Source of the DNA: Candidatus Poribacteria bacterium
Lineage (GTDB): Bacteria; Poribacteria; WGA-4E; WGA-3G
Length of the DNA: 38,401 bases
Direction of reading: 5' to 3'
NCBI GenBank assembly: GCA_028820845.1
Contig: JAPPII010000019.1
Coordinates: 1 to 38,401, forward strand
Shown here: positions 1 through 9,194 of the stretch, one piece after another
How the letters are laid out: every line of letters begins with the position of its first letter
How positions within the stretch are numbered: position 1 is the stretch's first letter
Position numbers and translations under genes: made by a program
The notes under the pieces: generated by a model
Database searches by the model: none
What the model was told of the DNA's origin: nothing
The model's input: the letters and a program-made list of their open reading frames with translations, nothing else

Positions 1-330
1 TTGGCGGAAACACGCAAAGACCGCATGAGTATCTTGACAAAATATTTACACACCCACTTAAGATGTTAGTATATTTTGCTAACAACAAAATTGTTTTTCA
101 ATTGGCAGCCTCTTTGTGATTTTGAGGTGCTACGACGGTAAGACATCTACCGCCGCCGCGGCACTGCCATTGAGATGGAATGACAGCACTAACCTAATTG
201 TAGCACAGAATGTCTTTGTTTGGTGAGATTTTTAGGTTAGTCCTTTAGACAACAAGAGGGTTGTCAGAGAAGACAAACTCCCGTTTTTTCTTTTCCCTGT
301 GCAAACCCCTAAAAATAATGGAGAAAATTG
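1..330. other. Intergenic region, no gene recognised
   Basis: I see no convincing gene here. A TTGACA hexamer lies at 34-39 but has no good -10 at 16-18 bp. A six-pair hairpin (GACAAC at 248-253, GTTGTC at 260-265) lies about 65 bp upstream of the first gene; it has no T-run, so it is not a standard terminator. Confidence 0.4.
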
Positions 331-579
331 ATGAAGTTATTCTTACACAAATGCGTTGCTGCTATCTTAATTCTTGTTATTGGATTTATATCAGTGAACG
401 TTCTAATTGGGACAACTGAGGCTTGCCCAGAAGCAGAGGAAATTTGTGATACCCTTGCTGAGGCGGCTGCGAACAGATGTGCTGAACCGGATACCAGTAC
501 AACTCAATGTCTAAAATATTGGGGAGCTGCGATTGCAGGATGTGCTGCAGCGATGTATCTGTTATGTAGTTCTTCATAG
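331..579 (+). CDS. Small Cys-rich secreted peptide, unknown function
   Basis: This encodes 82 residues that I do not recognise. The first ~30 residues form a basic N-terminus plus a hydrophobic stretch (VAAILILVIGFISVNVLIG) that looks like a signal peptide or membrane anchor. The remainder is short and contains six Cys, enough for three disulfides, and ends with a second mildly hydrophobic stretch. I chose ATG 331 over the in-frame TTG at 328 because GGAG at 320-323 sits 7 nt upstream. A short exported disulfide-bonded peptide, such as a bacteriocin-like or surface peptide, is possible, but no maturation or immunity gene is nearby. Coding status rests on the ribosome site, signal peptide and cysteine pattern. 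Confidence 0.5.
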   Translation: MKLFLHKCVAAILILVIGFISVNVLIGTTEACPEAEEICDTLAEAAANRCAEPDTSTTQCLKYWGAAIAGCAAAMYLLCSSS

Positions 580-861
580 GATACCGGAGGTATCTAAAGG
601 GCCATAAGCGGGGCTGCTGATACGCGAAATCAGTTTCCTGAAGGTATTGTTCTACGTTGTGTTTACATTTCATTACCGAAATCGTCGAAAGTCAGTATCT
701 ATCAGTATTTGTGCTTAGCTCGAATGAATCTCACAAAACTACGAAACCCTTGCTATGACTGAATTCAGAGCCAGAATGTAAACACTACCTAAAGTATCAT
801 CAATTCCTATGTCTCACGACAAGCTCGCGATAGATACTTATTTTTATTCGAGAGGCGTTTT

Positions 862-2013
862 ATGATGAAAAATCGTTACTTTCCATTTGTCATCGGCATC
901 CTATGTCTTTGTGGATTGATATTCTTTGTAGTATCTCGTTTCCCAGACCGAGTATCTGTTAAAATTTATAAGTCAACTTCGTTGCCGGATAAAGGGTCCG
1001 CAAGAACTAATTTATCAGATGTAGAAACACTTCTGGAAAGCGAAGAATCCTCCTCTCTAAACCTCTCAGCACCGTCTAGCCTCAATGTGAAAGGAATGAG
1101 CCAACTTGTCCAGAAGATAGTTCAGGCAAACGGAAATACACTGCAATTGATGGATGAAACTGAAGTTGAATTCATTGAACGATTTTGGCAAATACTTGAG
1201 TCTTCAGAATATCAAGAATTTATAAACACCAAAATGCAAGAATGGGCACTGATGTATGAGCAGACGGGTATCTTTGATTTTTCTTTCCAAGATTTCTTCG
1301 ACTTTTATGAGAGTCAGGGCATGCCTGCTTCAAACGCCTCCGCAGATTTTTTTCAACTCTTTCGAGGGTACTTCCCCACCGGATCCCCCGAAGACTACGA
1401 GGCAGAAATGGCTGCACGATTCCAAGACAGTTTCTTAGCAGCCCCCGGCACTCGAACCCAAGCGAGATACCATGCCTCAAGGATGCTCAGAGCGGAGCCT
1501 GATTATACAGCATGGACATTTGGAAAATTTAAAGGCGAGATCGGAGCGCAGATACGTTGGCAGGAGGAACAAGTAATCAAAGCACTCGCTTTAGAAGATG
1601 CTGCCACGCGAGACGCTGTGCACGCCCAGCCCTCGGAGCTCCCCGATTCGGATGTGCCGAAGACACTGCTTAACGAAAGCAACGGAACCTCTCCGGCTCC
1701 CGCTTCGGGACCCTCCGTAGGTACAAATAGCACCCCGACGCTGTTCCCTGTTGAACAAAAAACTGCCATACAAGAAGTCTTACAGCATTACGACACTGAT
1801 GAAGGGCTGCTTCATCTGCTTGAAACCGACGAAGAGAGTGCCAGATGGCTTTTGGAACACTTCAACTCACTTGATGAAATCGAGGCGTGGAGGGATAAGA
1901 ATGCCACACAAGCCCCTTCGATGAAGCAGCAACCTGCATCTGAACGCATACCCTTTTCTACGGAGCCACTCAATGAACCGAAAGAAAATGTTTCTCACGA
2001 GCCACAGCCATAG
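862..2013 (+). CDS. Membrane-anchored hypothetical protein (383 aa)
   Basis: No domain is recognised. Residues ~5-25 form one hydrophobic segment (FPFVIGILCLCGLIFFVV), so the protein is probably anchored in the cytoplasmic membrane with a large exported, acidic, largely helical domain. A Ser/Pro/Thr-rich linker lies around residues 255-300. The C-terminal part has a motif of the form GLLHLL..(D/E)...A..L...F....E.E.W (~312-345) that recurs in the next gene. GAGAGG at 850-855 supports ATG 862, with ATG 865 as an alternative. The end overlaps the next reading frame by 41 nt, and the downstream genes overlap by 4 nt each, so this appears to be the first gene of a translationally coupled membrane operon. 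Confidence 0.7.
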   Translation: MMKNRYFPFVIGILCLCGLIFFVVSRFPDRVSVKIYKSTSLPDKGSARTNLSDVETLLESEESSSLNLSAPSSLNVKGMSQLVQKIVQANGNTLQLMDETEVEFIERFWQILESSEYQEFINTKMQEWALMYEQTGIFDFSFQDFFDFYESQGMPASNASADFFQLFRGYFPTGSPEDYEAEMAARFQDSFLAAPGTRTQARYHASRMLRAEPDYTAWTFGKFKGEIGAQIRWQEEQVIKALALEDAATRDAVHAQPSELPDSDVPKTLLNESNGTSPAPASGPSVGTNSTPTLFPVEQKTAIQEVLQHYDTDEGLLHLLETDEESARWLLEHFNSLDEIEAWRDKNATQAPSMKQQPASERIPFSTEPLNEPKENVSHEPQP

Positions 2014-2845
2014 GCTATATCATGAAATCTACAGCGGATTGAGGCTATTATCCCCGGTATGCTTCCTATTGTTTTGTATTGTGTGGTTTACTTTCATCCC
2101 CGAAAATACTTGGCCCGCTGAGTTTGGAGAAGAAGTTCTTAAAGCGAAAAGCACACTTAACGCCCGGATCCAGGAACGAAAACAGAAACTCCTCAAACTT
2201 GCCTCTGCGCCTTTAAAAGAGGAAAATCAAAAACTCTTAACGAAACTTCTGGGTAGAGAAGCCCCCCTGGAGCATGTGTTATCAAGCCCGGCGTATCTGG
2301 CGTATTTAAAAGAGCACCTCGGCAAGAGTTATAAAGATTTCCCTGCCTATCTCCAAGCCATGCCGACACCCGAACGAGAAGCCTCATGTCTTTTCTTGCT
2401 CAAAGCAGCATTGCCGGCCCAGGCGACTCCCAAGGAAATTCAGCAGTGCGTACCCTTCTATTTCCGATTGCGTCAGGTGTTCACCAGAGATCCGCGTTTT
2501 TTAGAAAACCTTGGCACGTTTCAATCTCTTCTCGTCAAACACTTTCTTCCACCAATCATCGAGGAGTACCCCAAACAAGAATGGGCTTCAAAAACCCCGG
2601 TGGTAATGCAGCTCGGCATGATACCTTACTTCATGGCTCATAAGGAAACACAAGTCTATCATGAAGTTTGGCAAAAACAATTGGAAACCTACGGATCACA
2701 TGAGGGGCTGCTCCGGTGTGCGATTCTAACCCCGGGAGAATTCGCACTCGTTCGTTCCTTTTTTGAAAATACAGAGGTTTTCGAGAAATGGATTGGCGAA
2801 CCTGTAAAAAAATCGACTCAAACGGAAACGGAAAAAATAAAGTGA
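1973..2845 (+). CDS. Membrane-anchored hypothetical protein (290 aa)
   Basis: The family is not recognised. A hydrophobic segment at residues ~25-45 (LLSPVCFLLFCIVWFTFI) follows a basic N-terminus, so it is probably a single-pass or signal-anchored exported protein. The rest is helical, including a Lys/Glu-rich stretch at ~55-85. Near the C-terminus, HEGLL...F..V..FFEN.E.FEKW resembles the C-terminal motif of the upstream gene, which suggests related domains. The start is uncertain: ATG 1973 overlaps the upstream gene by 41 nt, and ATG 1988 is another option. The stop codon overlaps the GTG of the next gene. Confidence 0.65.
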   Translation: MNRKKMFLTSHSHRLYHEIYSGLRLLSPVCFLLFCIVWFTFIPENTWPAEFGEEVLKAKSTLNARIQERKQKLLKLASAPLKEENQKLLTKLLGREAPLEHVLSSPAYLAYLKEHLGKSYKDFPAYLQAMPTPEREASCLFLLKAALPAQATPKEIQQCVPFYFRLRQVFTRDPRFLENLGTFQSLLVKHFLPPIIEEYPKQEWASKTPVVMQLGMIPYFMAHKETQVYHEVWQKQLETYGSHEGLLRCAILTPGEFALVRSFFENTEVFEKWIGEPVKKSTQTETEKIK

Positions 2846-3237
2846 AAAACGTCTTCTACGCCTTATCTGCCCTACTTTTCGTACTTATCATTTATGTTGT
2901 TACAAGTGGGAGCAGCACTGCCACATCCAGAGGGAAAGTTGCCAACACCGAGCAAAAAAGCGAGCAAGATAGTCTCCCTACAACACAAAGCATAATACGG
3001 AAGAAAAACTGTGCTTGTTGCGCGAAAAAGTTGTCCCCTGCTCAAGAAAAAGCAAAGCAAAGACAACTCGTAAGGGAGACATGGGCGCGACAAATGCTTG
3101 CCAACCATGGATATGAAGAGGGCATGAAGCGAATCGCCTTCAAATTCCCCTATCTCGCAAACCAGATGCAGCGCATTCTTGAGAGAGAAAAACAACTCGG
3201 ACAAACACCCACCGACTTATATCCCGATGTACAATGA
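2842..3237 (+). CDS. Small membrane-anchored protein with CxCC motif (131 aa)
   Basis: The function is unknown. I placed the start at GTG 2842, which overlaps the upstream TGA as GTGA. It gives a protein beginning with Val-Lys-Asn followed immediately by a transmembrane segment (FYALSALLFVLIIYVV). A frame-compatible ATG at 2788 would add 18 polar residues and a 58-nt overlap, which is less likely. After the anchor comes a Ser/Thr-rich stretch, then a basic NCACCAKK cluster near residues 53-60, and a helical C-terminus. The CxCC could bind a metal or form disulfides. The stop overlaps the ATG of the glycosyltransferase (ATGA), indicating translational coupling. Confidence 0.65.
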   Translation: MKNVFYALSALLFVLIIYVVTSGSSTATSRGKVANTEQKSEQDSLPTTQSIIRKKNCACCAKKLSPAQEKAKQRQLVRETWARQMLANHGYEEGMKRIAFKFPYLANQMQRILEREKQLGQTPTDLYPDVQ

Positions 3238-4925
3238 AACCAGCTGTCCTTTTTTTTACGTTATCTCTCTTCGTTGCCACTGGATTGCCCAGATTCTTCG
3301 CTTTAGATTCACACTGGTCCAGTGATGAAACACTTTGGTTAAATCGAAGTGCCCACTTTATATCCGCCGTCAAACAACGGGAGTTCTCAGAAACCCTTAT
3401 CACTCACCATCCGGGGGTGATAACCATGTGGCTTGCTGGACTACGAACCTTTTTTATCGAGCCGCGTGTGGATATTGAAAACTTATCGCATGCCCGGTGG
3501 TTTATCAGTATCGTCGTTTGGATAGGTTTGGGTATTGCGTGTCTGTTAATCTATCAACTCTTCGGAGGATGGGTGGCACTTGTGAGTTCCGCCTCTCTTG
3601 CCTACTCACCATTTTTTTTGGCACAAGCACGACGCGTCCACACCGATGCCCTTGCGACGACTTTTATCCTACTCACAATGTTGCTCTTTTTCCTCTATTG
3701 CCAAAACCGACCCCGACAGGGTTATCTCATCCTTTCCGGTATTACCTTCGGGGTCGCACTCATGAGTAAAAGTTACTCCCTGATTTTATTACCCTGGATA
3801 CCTTTGGGGCTATTTATCTTTCGTGAAAAATGTGCCAGAAACTTTTGGGCAGGCATCGCAGAGGGACTATGTTTCCTCAACTGCACAGCTCTTACTGTCC
3901 TTGCACTCTGGCCAGTTTTCTGGATACCGATTTTCGGTTTCATAGCATTCTGTCTTTTAGGGTTCACTTGGGTCCTGTTTCGTGGAATGAAAAAGGAAGA
4001 CTGTCCGACTGAGTTTATCGTTGCGGCCGCCGTGGCACTCGGACTCGTTAGTGTCATGACAATAAGAACCGCTTGGCGGTTTTTTGAAGGTGTGCATTGG
4101 GCAATCAGAACTCCGCATGAGGTGGATCATTTTTTTTTAGGAAAAGTCGTTAACGATCCGGGATGGCTTTTCTATCCCTTCGTGCTGCTCGTCAAAAGTA
4201 CTCCGTTGCTGCTACCTCTAGCACTTTTCGCCTGCGTCTCGCTTTGGAAAAAGCGGAAATGTTCGGACATGGCTGATGGACATTTCCGCAGTGCATTGGG
4301 GATCGGGCTTGGTATTGTACTTTTCACGGTGTGCCTTTCAGGAACAAGCAAAAAGTTAAGCCGCTACCTATTGCCCGTGTTCCCTATGTTAGAAATACTC
4401 GCTGCTATTAGTTTTGTAGAGGGATTCAAATGGAGTTCCACAATGCTATGTTCCCGATTTGGAATGGCAGAAACTGCAAAAGGCAAAACATTCCTTGCGA
4501 TTTTGGCATGGGTTGGTTTCTTTTCGATTCAAATTGTTCCTGTTCTCTCTTGTCACCCTTATTATGGCACCTACTATAATCTTTGTTGGAAAGAAGCCAA
4601 CATCACTAAGATTATCACGGTGGGAGAAACGGCTGGCTTAGATCTCACAGCAAAATATCTGAATCAAAAACACAATGCCCATCAGTTGAAAGTAGCCGTG
4701 TCCCCCTTAGGGACAAGATTTGTTCAACACTATTTTGTAGGATTTACATACAACACCAGAAAAAAATATCTCCCCGCTGATTATGAAGTTGTCTATATCC
4801 GTGATTCTCAAATCGGCAAAGTCCCACAGACGGGTACGCGCAACGGAGTCCTTGAACATACTATCGCCGTCAACGGCATTGACTTGGCATGGATTTACCG
4901 TATCCGCGATAAAGAGACACCGTAA
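3234..4925 (+). CDS. GT-C glycosyltransferase (GT39/ArnT/PMT-like membrane protein)
   Basis: A 563-residue polytopic membrane protein with roughly 10-12 hydrophobic segments. It is most similar in layout to the GT39/GT83 (dolichyl-phosphate-mannose mannosyltransferase / ArnT) superfamily, which transfers sugars from polyprenyl-phosphate donors outside the cytoplasmic membrane. The first extracytoplasmic loop carries the expected acidic pair in HWSSDETLW (Asp31-Glu32), followed by a HHPG motif near residues 59-62. A second loop near residue 280 has an HEVDHFF stretch, and a final hydrophilic domain of about 100 residues lies at the C-terminus. The ATG overlaps the preceding stop by 4 nt. The acceptor is unknown; the upstream membrane-anchored proteins of the same operon are candidate partners. 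Confidence 0.8.
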   Translation: MKPAVLFFTLSLFVATGLPRFFALDSHWSSDETLWLNRSAHFISAVKQREFSETLITHHPGVITMWLAGLRTFFIEPRVDIENLSHARWFISIVVWIGLGIACLLIYQLFGGWVALVSSASLAYSPFFLAQARRVHTDALATTFILLTMLLFFLYCQNRPRQGYLILSGITFGVALMSKSYSLILLPWIPLGLFIFREKCARNFWAGIAEGLCFLNCTALTVLALWPVFWIPIFGFIAFCLLGFTWVLFRGMKKEDCPTEFIVAAAVALGLVSVMTIRTAWRFFEGVHWAIRTPHEVDHFFLGKVVNDPGWLFYPFVLLVKSTPLLLPLALFACVSLWKKRKCSDMADGHFRSALGIGLGIVLFTVCLSGTSKKLSRYLLPVFPMLEILAAISFVEGFKWSSTMLCSRFGMAETAKGKTFLAILAWVGFFSIQIVPVLSCHPYYGTYYNLCWKEANITKIITVGETAGLDLTAKYLNQKHNAHQLKVAVSPLGTRFVQHYFVGFTYNTRKKYLPADYEVVYIRDSQIGKVPQTGTRNGVLEHTIAVNGIDLAWIYRIRDKETP

Positions 4926-5038
4926 CTATGCTTTCTAACGAAGGGATGACCTTGTCACTATTTTTGAAAAGATGCAGGTTTGAGGTTTTCAGTGAATGCA
5001 TCTCTTATGCCAATGCTAAATAGGTTAAAGATTAAACA

Positions 5039-5961
5039 GTGAAAAAACTCCGCCAATATATTGGAATCTTCATTGGGGGGATCCTCTTATTTTTTCTTAT
5101 CAATCCCTTTGTACAAACACACTCCGAACTGAAAAACGTAGTCCTTCAGGTACAGTGGTTGGGTATTGTCCTTTCTTTTGGTATCCAGATTCTTTACCGA
5201 ACCCTTTATATTTTTCCCTTTGCAAACCTGCTCAGTGCTCTAACAAGAAAAAAATATCTTTTAGATGTGCTTTTACACTGTTCCATCTGTCGAATATCAC
5301 GCGCTATCTTCCCGGGCGAATATGGGGTGTTGTCCGGCTCCTCTCTTTAAGCCATCGTTTTGGTTTGCGTAAAACCGTGGTCGGCAGTAGCCTAACCTTA
5401 CATGTCAGTATTGAGGCAGCACTCGGTGGACTCATCGCCTCGTCTCTACTCTTTTCAGGGCAGATCCGCGCCACGGCTCCAGAAGTTCTGGAAAAAGTAC
5501 CAGGACACACTTTATTTCTCATACTCCCCGTTGTTGGCTTGTTAATAGGGATACTCTTTCTGATATTTAAAGTCACAAAACAAGTATGGACATCTGTAAA
5601 AAAATGCTTGCACCTTTTAGGGAAGGCACCTCTCTGGCGAAATGTTATTAGCTGCCATGTCCTCTTGTGGGGTTGTCAGGGTCTCGCCTTTTTTCTCTTT
5701 ATCCGAAGTTTCTCCCCCGTAGCATGGACAGAGGCTGCTGTGCTCACTGCCTGTTATGCATTTGCATGGATCGTTGGGTTCTTGAGTTTTCTGACACCGG
5801 GAGGTTTAGGAGTCCGAGAAGGATTGCTAAGTTTGTTATTAGCAAGTTACATGCCTCTGTCACAAGCAACACTCGTCGCGCTGTTCTACCGGGTCTGGAT
5901 ATTGTCTACAGAGATTATTTTAGCTGGAGTCGCCCTTTTTCTTTATAAGAAACGCGGTTAG
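5039..5961 (+). CDS. LPG-synthase-TM / UPF0104 membrane protein, -1 frameshift at A7
   Basis: Two overlapping frames together encode one LPG_synthase_TM-type (flippase-like, PF03706-like) membrane protein. The upstream frame starts at GTG 5039 and gives the first membrane helices. The downstream frame contains the family hallmark RYLPGRIWGV and a later TPGGLGVREG motif, and runs to 5961. The frames meet at 5248-5254, an A_AAA_AAA heptamer lying exactly in the zero frame (codons AGA AAA AAA). A -1 shift there yields a 307-residue product, about the usual family length. This could be programmed -1 frameshifting, a recent one-base loss, or a sequencing error. Without shifting, the product stops at 5350 after 103 residues. 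It follows the GT-C gene by 113 bp, suggesting a shared polyprenyl-lipid or envelope role. Confidence 0.65.
5248..5254 (+). other. Slippery heptamer A AAA AAA
   Basis: The heptamer is in frame with the upstream reading frame (5246-5254 read AGA AAA AAA). A -1 slip moves translation into the frame encoding the conserved rest of the protein. I did not identify a clear stimulatory stem-loop or upstream Shine-Dalgarno by eye. Confidence 0.45.
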
Positions 5962-5978
5962 GAAACGCTGTCAGTGAT

Positions 5979-6013
5979 GAGTCGCTAACGGAACGATCTC
6001 CAAATAGCGACTC
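5979..6013. terminator. Inverted repeat between convergent genes
   Basis: A perfect 9-bp inverted repeat (GAGTCGCTA at 5979-5987, TAGCGACTC at 6005-6013) with a 17-nt loop lies between the + strand membrane operon and the convergent acyl-CoA synthetase gene. It has no T-tract, so it may only assist termination or protect a 3' end. Confidence 0.35.
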
Positions 6014-6091
6014 CCATGCATCCGCATTCGCCCTGTGAATCTAATAGGAAAGCAAATCAAGACGAACCTTTTTCCAATTGTGGGTATCTGG

Positions 6092-7867
6092 CTAAGCGTC
6101 CTCTGGATACATCCCCTCTATCACGTCCGCATATTTCTCAAGAATGACGTTCCGCTTCAGTTTCAGCGTCGGGGTCATCTCATCGGCATCCTGCGAAAAT
6201 TCCTCTTCAAGAAGAACAAACCGCCGCACCTGCTCAAAGTCTGCAAAATTCGTCAAACGACTCCGAATTTCACCTTGAATGTGTTGTTGCACCTCGCGGG
6301 TCTGAAGCATCACTGAAAGGTCATCCGTCTCAACCTCATTCTCAGCTGCCCACGCCTTAAGGGCATCAAAATTCGGGACAATCAACGCCGCGAGGTTCTT
6401 ACGCTCGTTGCCAATCAGCAGAATCTGACTGATAAACGGACTTTGCACCAATTCGCTCTCTATCGGTTGCGGGGCCACATTCTTACCGTTTGAAAGCACA
6501 ATGATATTTTTCTTTCTATCCGTAATTTTAACAAACCCATCGGCATCGATGATACCAATATCACCGGTGTAAAACCATCCATCTGCATCAATAACTGCTG
6601 CTGTCTCCGCTGCGTTGTTGAAATAACCTTTCATAATGTGCGGCCCCCGGGTGAGAATCTCACCATCTTCAGCGATCTGCACCTCGATGCCCGGAACAGG
6701 CATGCCAACAGTGCCAAACCTCCATTTCGCCGGATGGTTCAGACTGATAACAGGCGATGTCTCTGTTAAGCCGTACCCCTCCAGAATCAAGATACCCGCC
6801 GCATGGAAAAATTCAGCAATCGCTTGCGGTAACGCCGCACCCCCAGAGACAAAAAACCGTAACCGACCCCCTGTCGCTGCCTTTAACCTTGCGAAGACGA
6901 GTTTATCCGCAATGCGCTGTTTCAATCCCAAAATTGCCGACGGCTTTTTCCCTTGTTGAATCGCCGCACTCACTGCTGAACCGACAGAGACACCCCAGTG
7001 GAAAATCTTCTGTCGCAGTGGTGAACCCGCCTGCACAGCACCGAGCACCCTATCGTGCATCGTTTCGTACAGACGCGGTACACTTAGCATCACCGTCGGA
7101 GAAACTTCCTGCATGTTTCGTGCAACCGTGAAAGTACTTTCCGCATAAGCAATCTTTGCCCCCGAGAAAAGTGGGACGTAGTGTCCACCGAGCCGTTCAA
7201 ATACGTGCGATAGCGGAAGGAACGATAACAACACATCTGTGTCACCGACTTCAATCAGCGATTTACACGCCTGTAAATTGAAAATGAAATTCGCATGCGT
7301 CAGCATAACGCCTTTCGGATTTCCTGTTGTGCCGGACGTATAGATAATCGTTGCGATGTCATCTTCACCGGCATCGCTCTCTCTGGTTGAATCTGCCCCT
7401 TCACCGCGACGACAGACCTCCTCAAATTGAATAACGCCTCCCGGGATTTCACCTTCGATCGCGTCAAAAACAATTATATGTTCAAGGCTCGGTACCTCAT
7501 CGGAAATAGAAAGCACTTTCTTCAATTGCGCTTCTGTAGAGACACAGATAATTTTTGACCCAGAATCTTTTAGAATGTAACTGACCTGTGCTGCAGTCAG
7601 CGTTGAGAACATTGGGACAGTTACCCCACCAACTTTGAGGCTGCCAAAGTCCGTGATTGCCCATTCAGGACGGTTCTCGGAGAGAAGTGCGATCCGGTCA
7701 TCCTTTTGCACCCCTAAAGTACTTAACCCACTGCCAAAAGCACTCACCGATTCGCCGAGTTTCGCATAAGAAATATCCTGATAAGTGCCACCTTTCGGTT
7801 TGTGTGCCAATGCGGGATTACTGCCGTATTGTTGAACCGACTGTTCAAACATAGATATCAGTGTCAT
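6092..7867 (-). CDS. fadD: Long-chain fatty acid-CoA ligase (AMP-forming)
   Basis: A 591-residue member of the ANL adenylating superfamily, similar to long-chain acyl-CoA synthetases (FadD/FAA1-like, AMP-binding). It activates fatty acids with ATP to acyl-AMP and then acyl-CoA in the cytoplasm. The P-loop signature YTSGTTGNPKG is at residues 176-186, LEGYGLTETSP forms the A5 motif, and GWFYTGDIG plus DRKKNIIVLSNGKNVAP mark the hinge and C-terminal subdomain. The catalytic-lysine region is near the C-terminus. The start at 7867 is supported by AGGAGGA at 7877-7883 (complement strand). The gene stands alone on the minus strand. The fadD symbol is by family only; substrate length is not deducible. 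Confidence 0.9.
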   Translation of the reverse strand: MTLISMFEQSVQQYGSNPALAHKPKGGTYQDISYAKLGESVSAFGSGLSTLGVQKDDRIALLSENRPEWAITDFGSLKVGGVTVPMFSTLTAAQVSYILKDSGSKIICVSTEAQLKKVLSISDEVPSLEHIIVFDAIEGEIPGGVIQFEEVCRRGEGADSTRESDAGEDDIATIIYTSGTTGNPKGVMLTHANFIFNLQACKSLIEVGDTDVLLSFLPLSHVFERLGGHYVPLFSGAKIAYAESTFTVARNMQEVSPTVMLSVPRLYETMHDRVLGAVQAGSPLRQKIFHWGVSVGSAVSAAIQQGKKPSAILGLKQRIADKLVFARLKAATGGRLRFFVSGGAALPQAIAEFFHAAGILILEGYGLTETSPVISLNHPAKWRFGTVGMPVPGIEVQIAEDGEILTRGPHIMKGYFNNAAETAAVIDADGWFYTGDIGIIDADGFVKITDRKKNIIVLSNGKNVAPQPIESELVQSPFISQILLIGNERKNLAALIVPNFDALKAWAAENEVETDDLSVMLQTREVQQHIQGEIRSRLTNFADFEQVRRFVLLEEEFSQDADEMTPTLKLKRNVILEKYADVIEGMYPEDA

Positions 7868-7898
7868 TATGGCTGTTTCCTCCTATTGTTTTCCGATT

Positions 7899-7928
7899 AT
7901 CCTAACATTATGGCATGATGCAAGTCAA
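7899..7928 (-). promoter_or_regulatory. Possible sigma70-type promoter of the acyl-CoA ligase gene
   Basis: On the minus strand TTGACT (complement of 7923-7928) and TAGGAT (complement of 7899-7904) are separated by 18 bp, about 30 bp upstream of the start codon. Confidence 0.35.
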
Positions 7929-8025
7929 GTTAATCGTTGCCTGCTTTCAACGCCAAAAACACTTGAAACACCAACCAACTTAGGATAAAATAACATAAAT
8001 TCAACCTTCATAAAGGAACATCACA

Positions 8026-9023
8026 TTGCCAAACAAAAAACCCACACCAGATACCTTCCAAACCACGCTCCCACTCCCGCTTGAAAACGAAGAACACTTG
8101 GATATATCTACCCTCGAAAACTGGCTGTGGGATGCCGCCTGTGTCATTCGCGGCGCAACCGATGCCCCAAAATTCAAGGATTTCATCCTACCACTCATCT
8201 TCTACAAACGTCTCTCCGATGTGTTTGATGACGAATTCGCTAAACAGGTGGAAGAATTCGGAAATGAAGAACTCACACGCGACATCATCAAAGCCGACCA
8301 TGAAGATGCCCTAAAGAACGACCGTCCCCCGATCGTCCGTTTCTACATCCCGCAGGAATACCGTTGGGAAGCACTCCGCAACCACCCCGCAGACGGACAC
8401 TTAGGCGAATTCGTTACAGATGCCATGCGTCAAGTTGCGCGTTTCAACCCAAGACTCCAAGGCGTTAACCCCGAACCCTACTCCACCCTCTACGATCCAG
8501 CGTGTGGCTCAGGAGGTCTGCTTATCAAACCCCGACTTCTCTTCGAGCAGAACCATCCAGACAAAAAGGGACAAGCCCCACAAATCTACGGTCAAGAACT
8601 CACGCCAACGACCTACGCAATGGCGAAGATGAACGCCTTCCTGCACGATTTCATCGGCGCAGAATTCCGTATCGGCGATACCTTAGCAAACCCACGAAAC
8701 GCCAAAACCAGATATTACTCATCAATCTCTCCAAACATTTCGTGAAAGGCGATCTGAAAAATATCCTAACCAACGAAGGGATTAACGTCGCAACAGAAGT
8801 CTACCAAGCGTGGGAATCCCGCGAAAAGTTGAGCAACATTATCACATTGGAAGATGCCCAAAAAACCGATTACAATCTAAGTCCGTCCCAGTTCGTAGAC
8901 GTAGGCGACAAAATAGAACACCGACCCGTGAATGAGATACTAACAGACTTAGCAGAGGCGCGGGTTGCCCGCGAGAAGGCAGATAAAACTTTGGAAGAGG
9001 TGTTGACGCAACTTGGGCTGTAG
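8026..9023 (+). pseudogene. hsdM: Type I DNA methyltransferase HsdM, internal deletion and frameshift
   Basis: The reading frame from TTG 8026 (AAAGGA 8 nt upstream) encodes an HsdM N-terminal helical domain (WLWDAACVIRGA.DA..FKDFILPLIFYKRLSD) and SAM motif I, DPACGSGG, at residues 157-164. It continues through YGQE and a GDTLANP segment, then stops at 8745. From about 8710 a different frame encodes the HsdM C-terminus (ILLINLSKHFVKGD.., KTDYNLSPSQFVDV) up to 9023. The catalytic NPPF motif and a central block, estimated at 150-200 residues by comparison with typical HsdM, are missing. The methyltransferase therefore looks inactive. An intact hsdM once stood here, upstream of the hsdR remnant. 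Confidence 0.85.
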
Positions 9024-9108
9024 TCCCTCAAGTTGCTACTAGCAGAAGAATTATAGTTGAACAGTATATTGGGGTATGCTCGGATTGCCTGCTGTGTTAC
9101 ATCTTTTT

Positions 9109-9132
9109 GTAGGAGCGAGCTGTGCTCGCGAC
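9109..9132. repeat. GTAGG-type hairpin repeat, copy A
   Basis: A 24-nt element starting GTAGGAGCGAG, whose GCGAG/CTCGC arms form a hairpin. An identical 24-nt copy is at 33035-33058. It is REP-like and lies in the gap between the hsdM remnant and the TPR gene. Confidence 0.6.
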
Positions 9133-9165
9133 TTTTATCCTATAAATGCAATACATCATAAAAAC

Positions 9166-9194
9166 TTGACACCCATTTGTGAGTATGATATAAT
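9166..9194 (+). promoter_or_regulatory. Near-consensus sigma70 promoter for the TPR/PIN operon
   Basis: TTGACA (9166-9171) and TATAAT (9189-9194) are separated by exactly 17 bp. Transcription would begin near 9201, leaving a leader of about 300 nt before the TPR protein gene. Confidence 0.65.

Noticed and set aside
8502-8700. N-terminal part of the second hsdM frame
   Set aside because: Only the part after about 8705 resembles HsdM; the earlier part is an out-of-frame shadow of the first segment.
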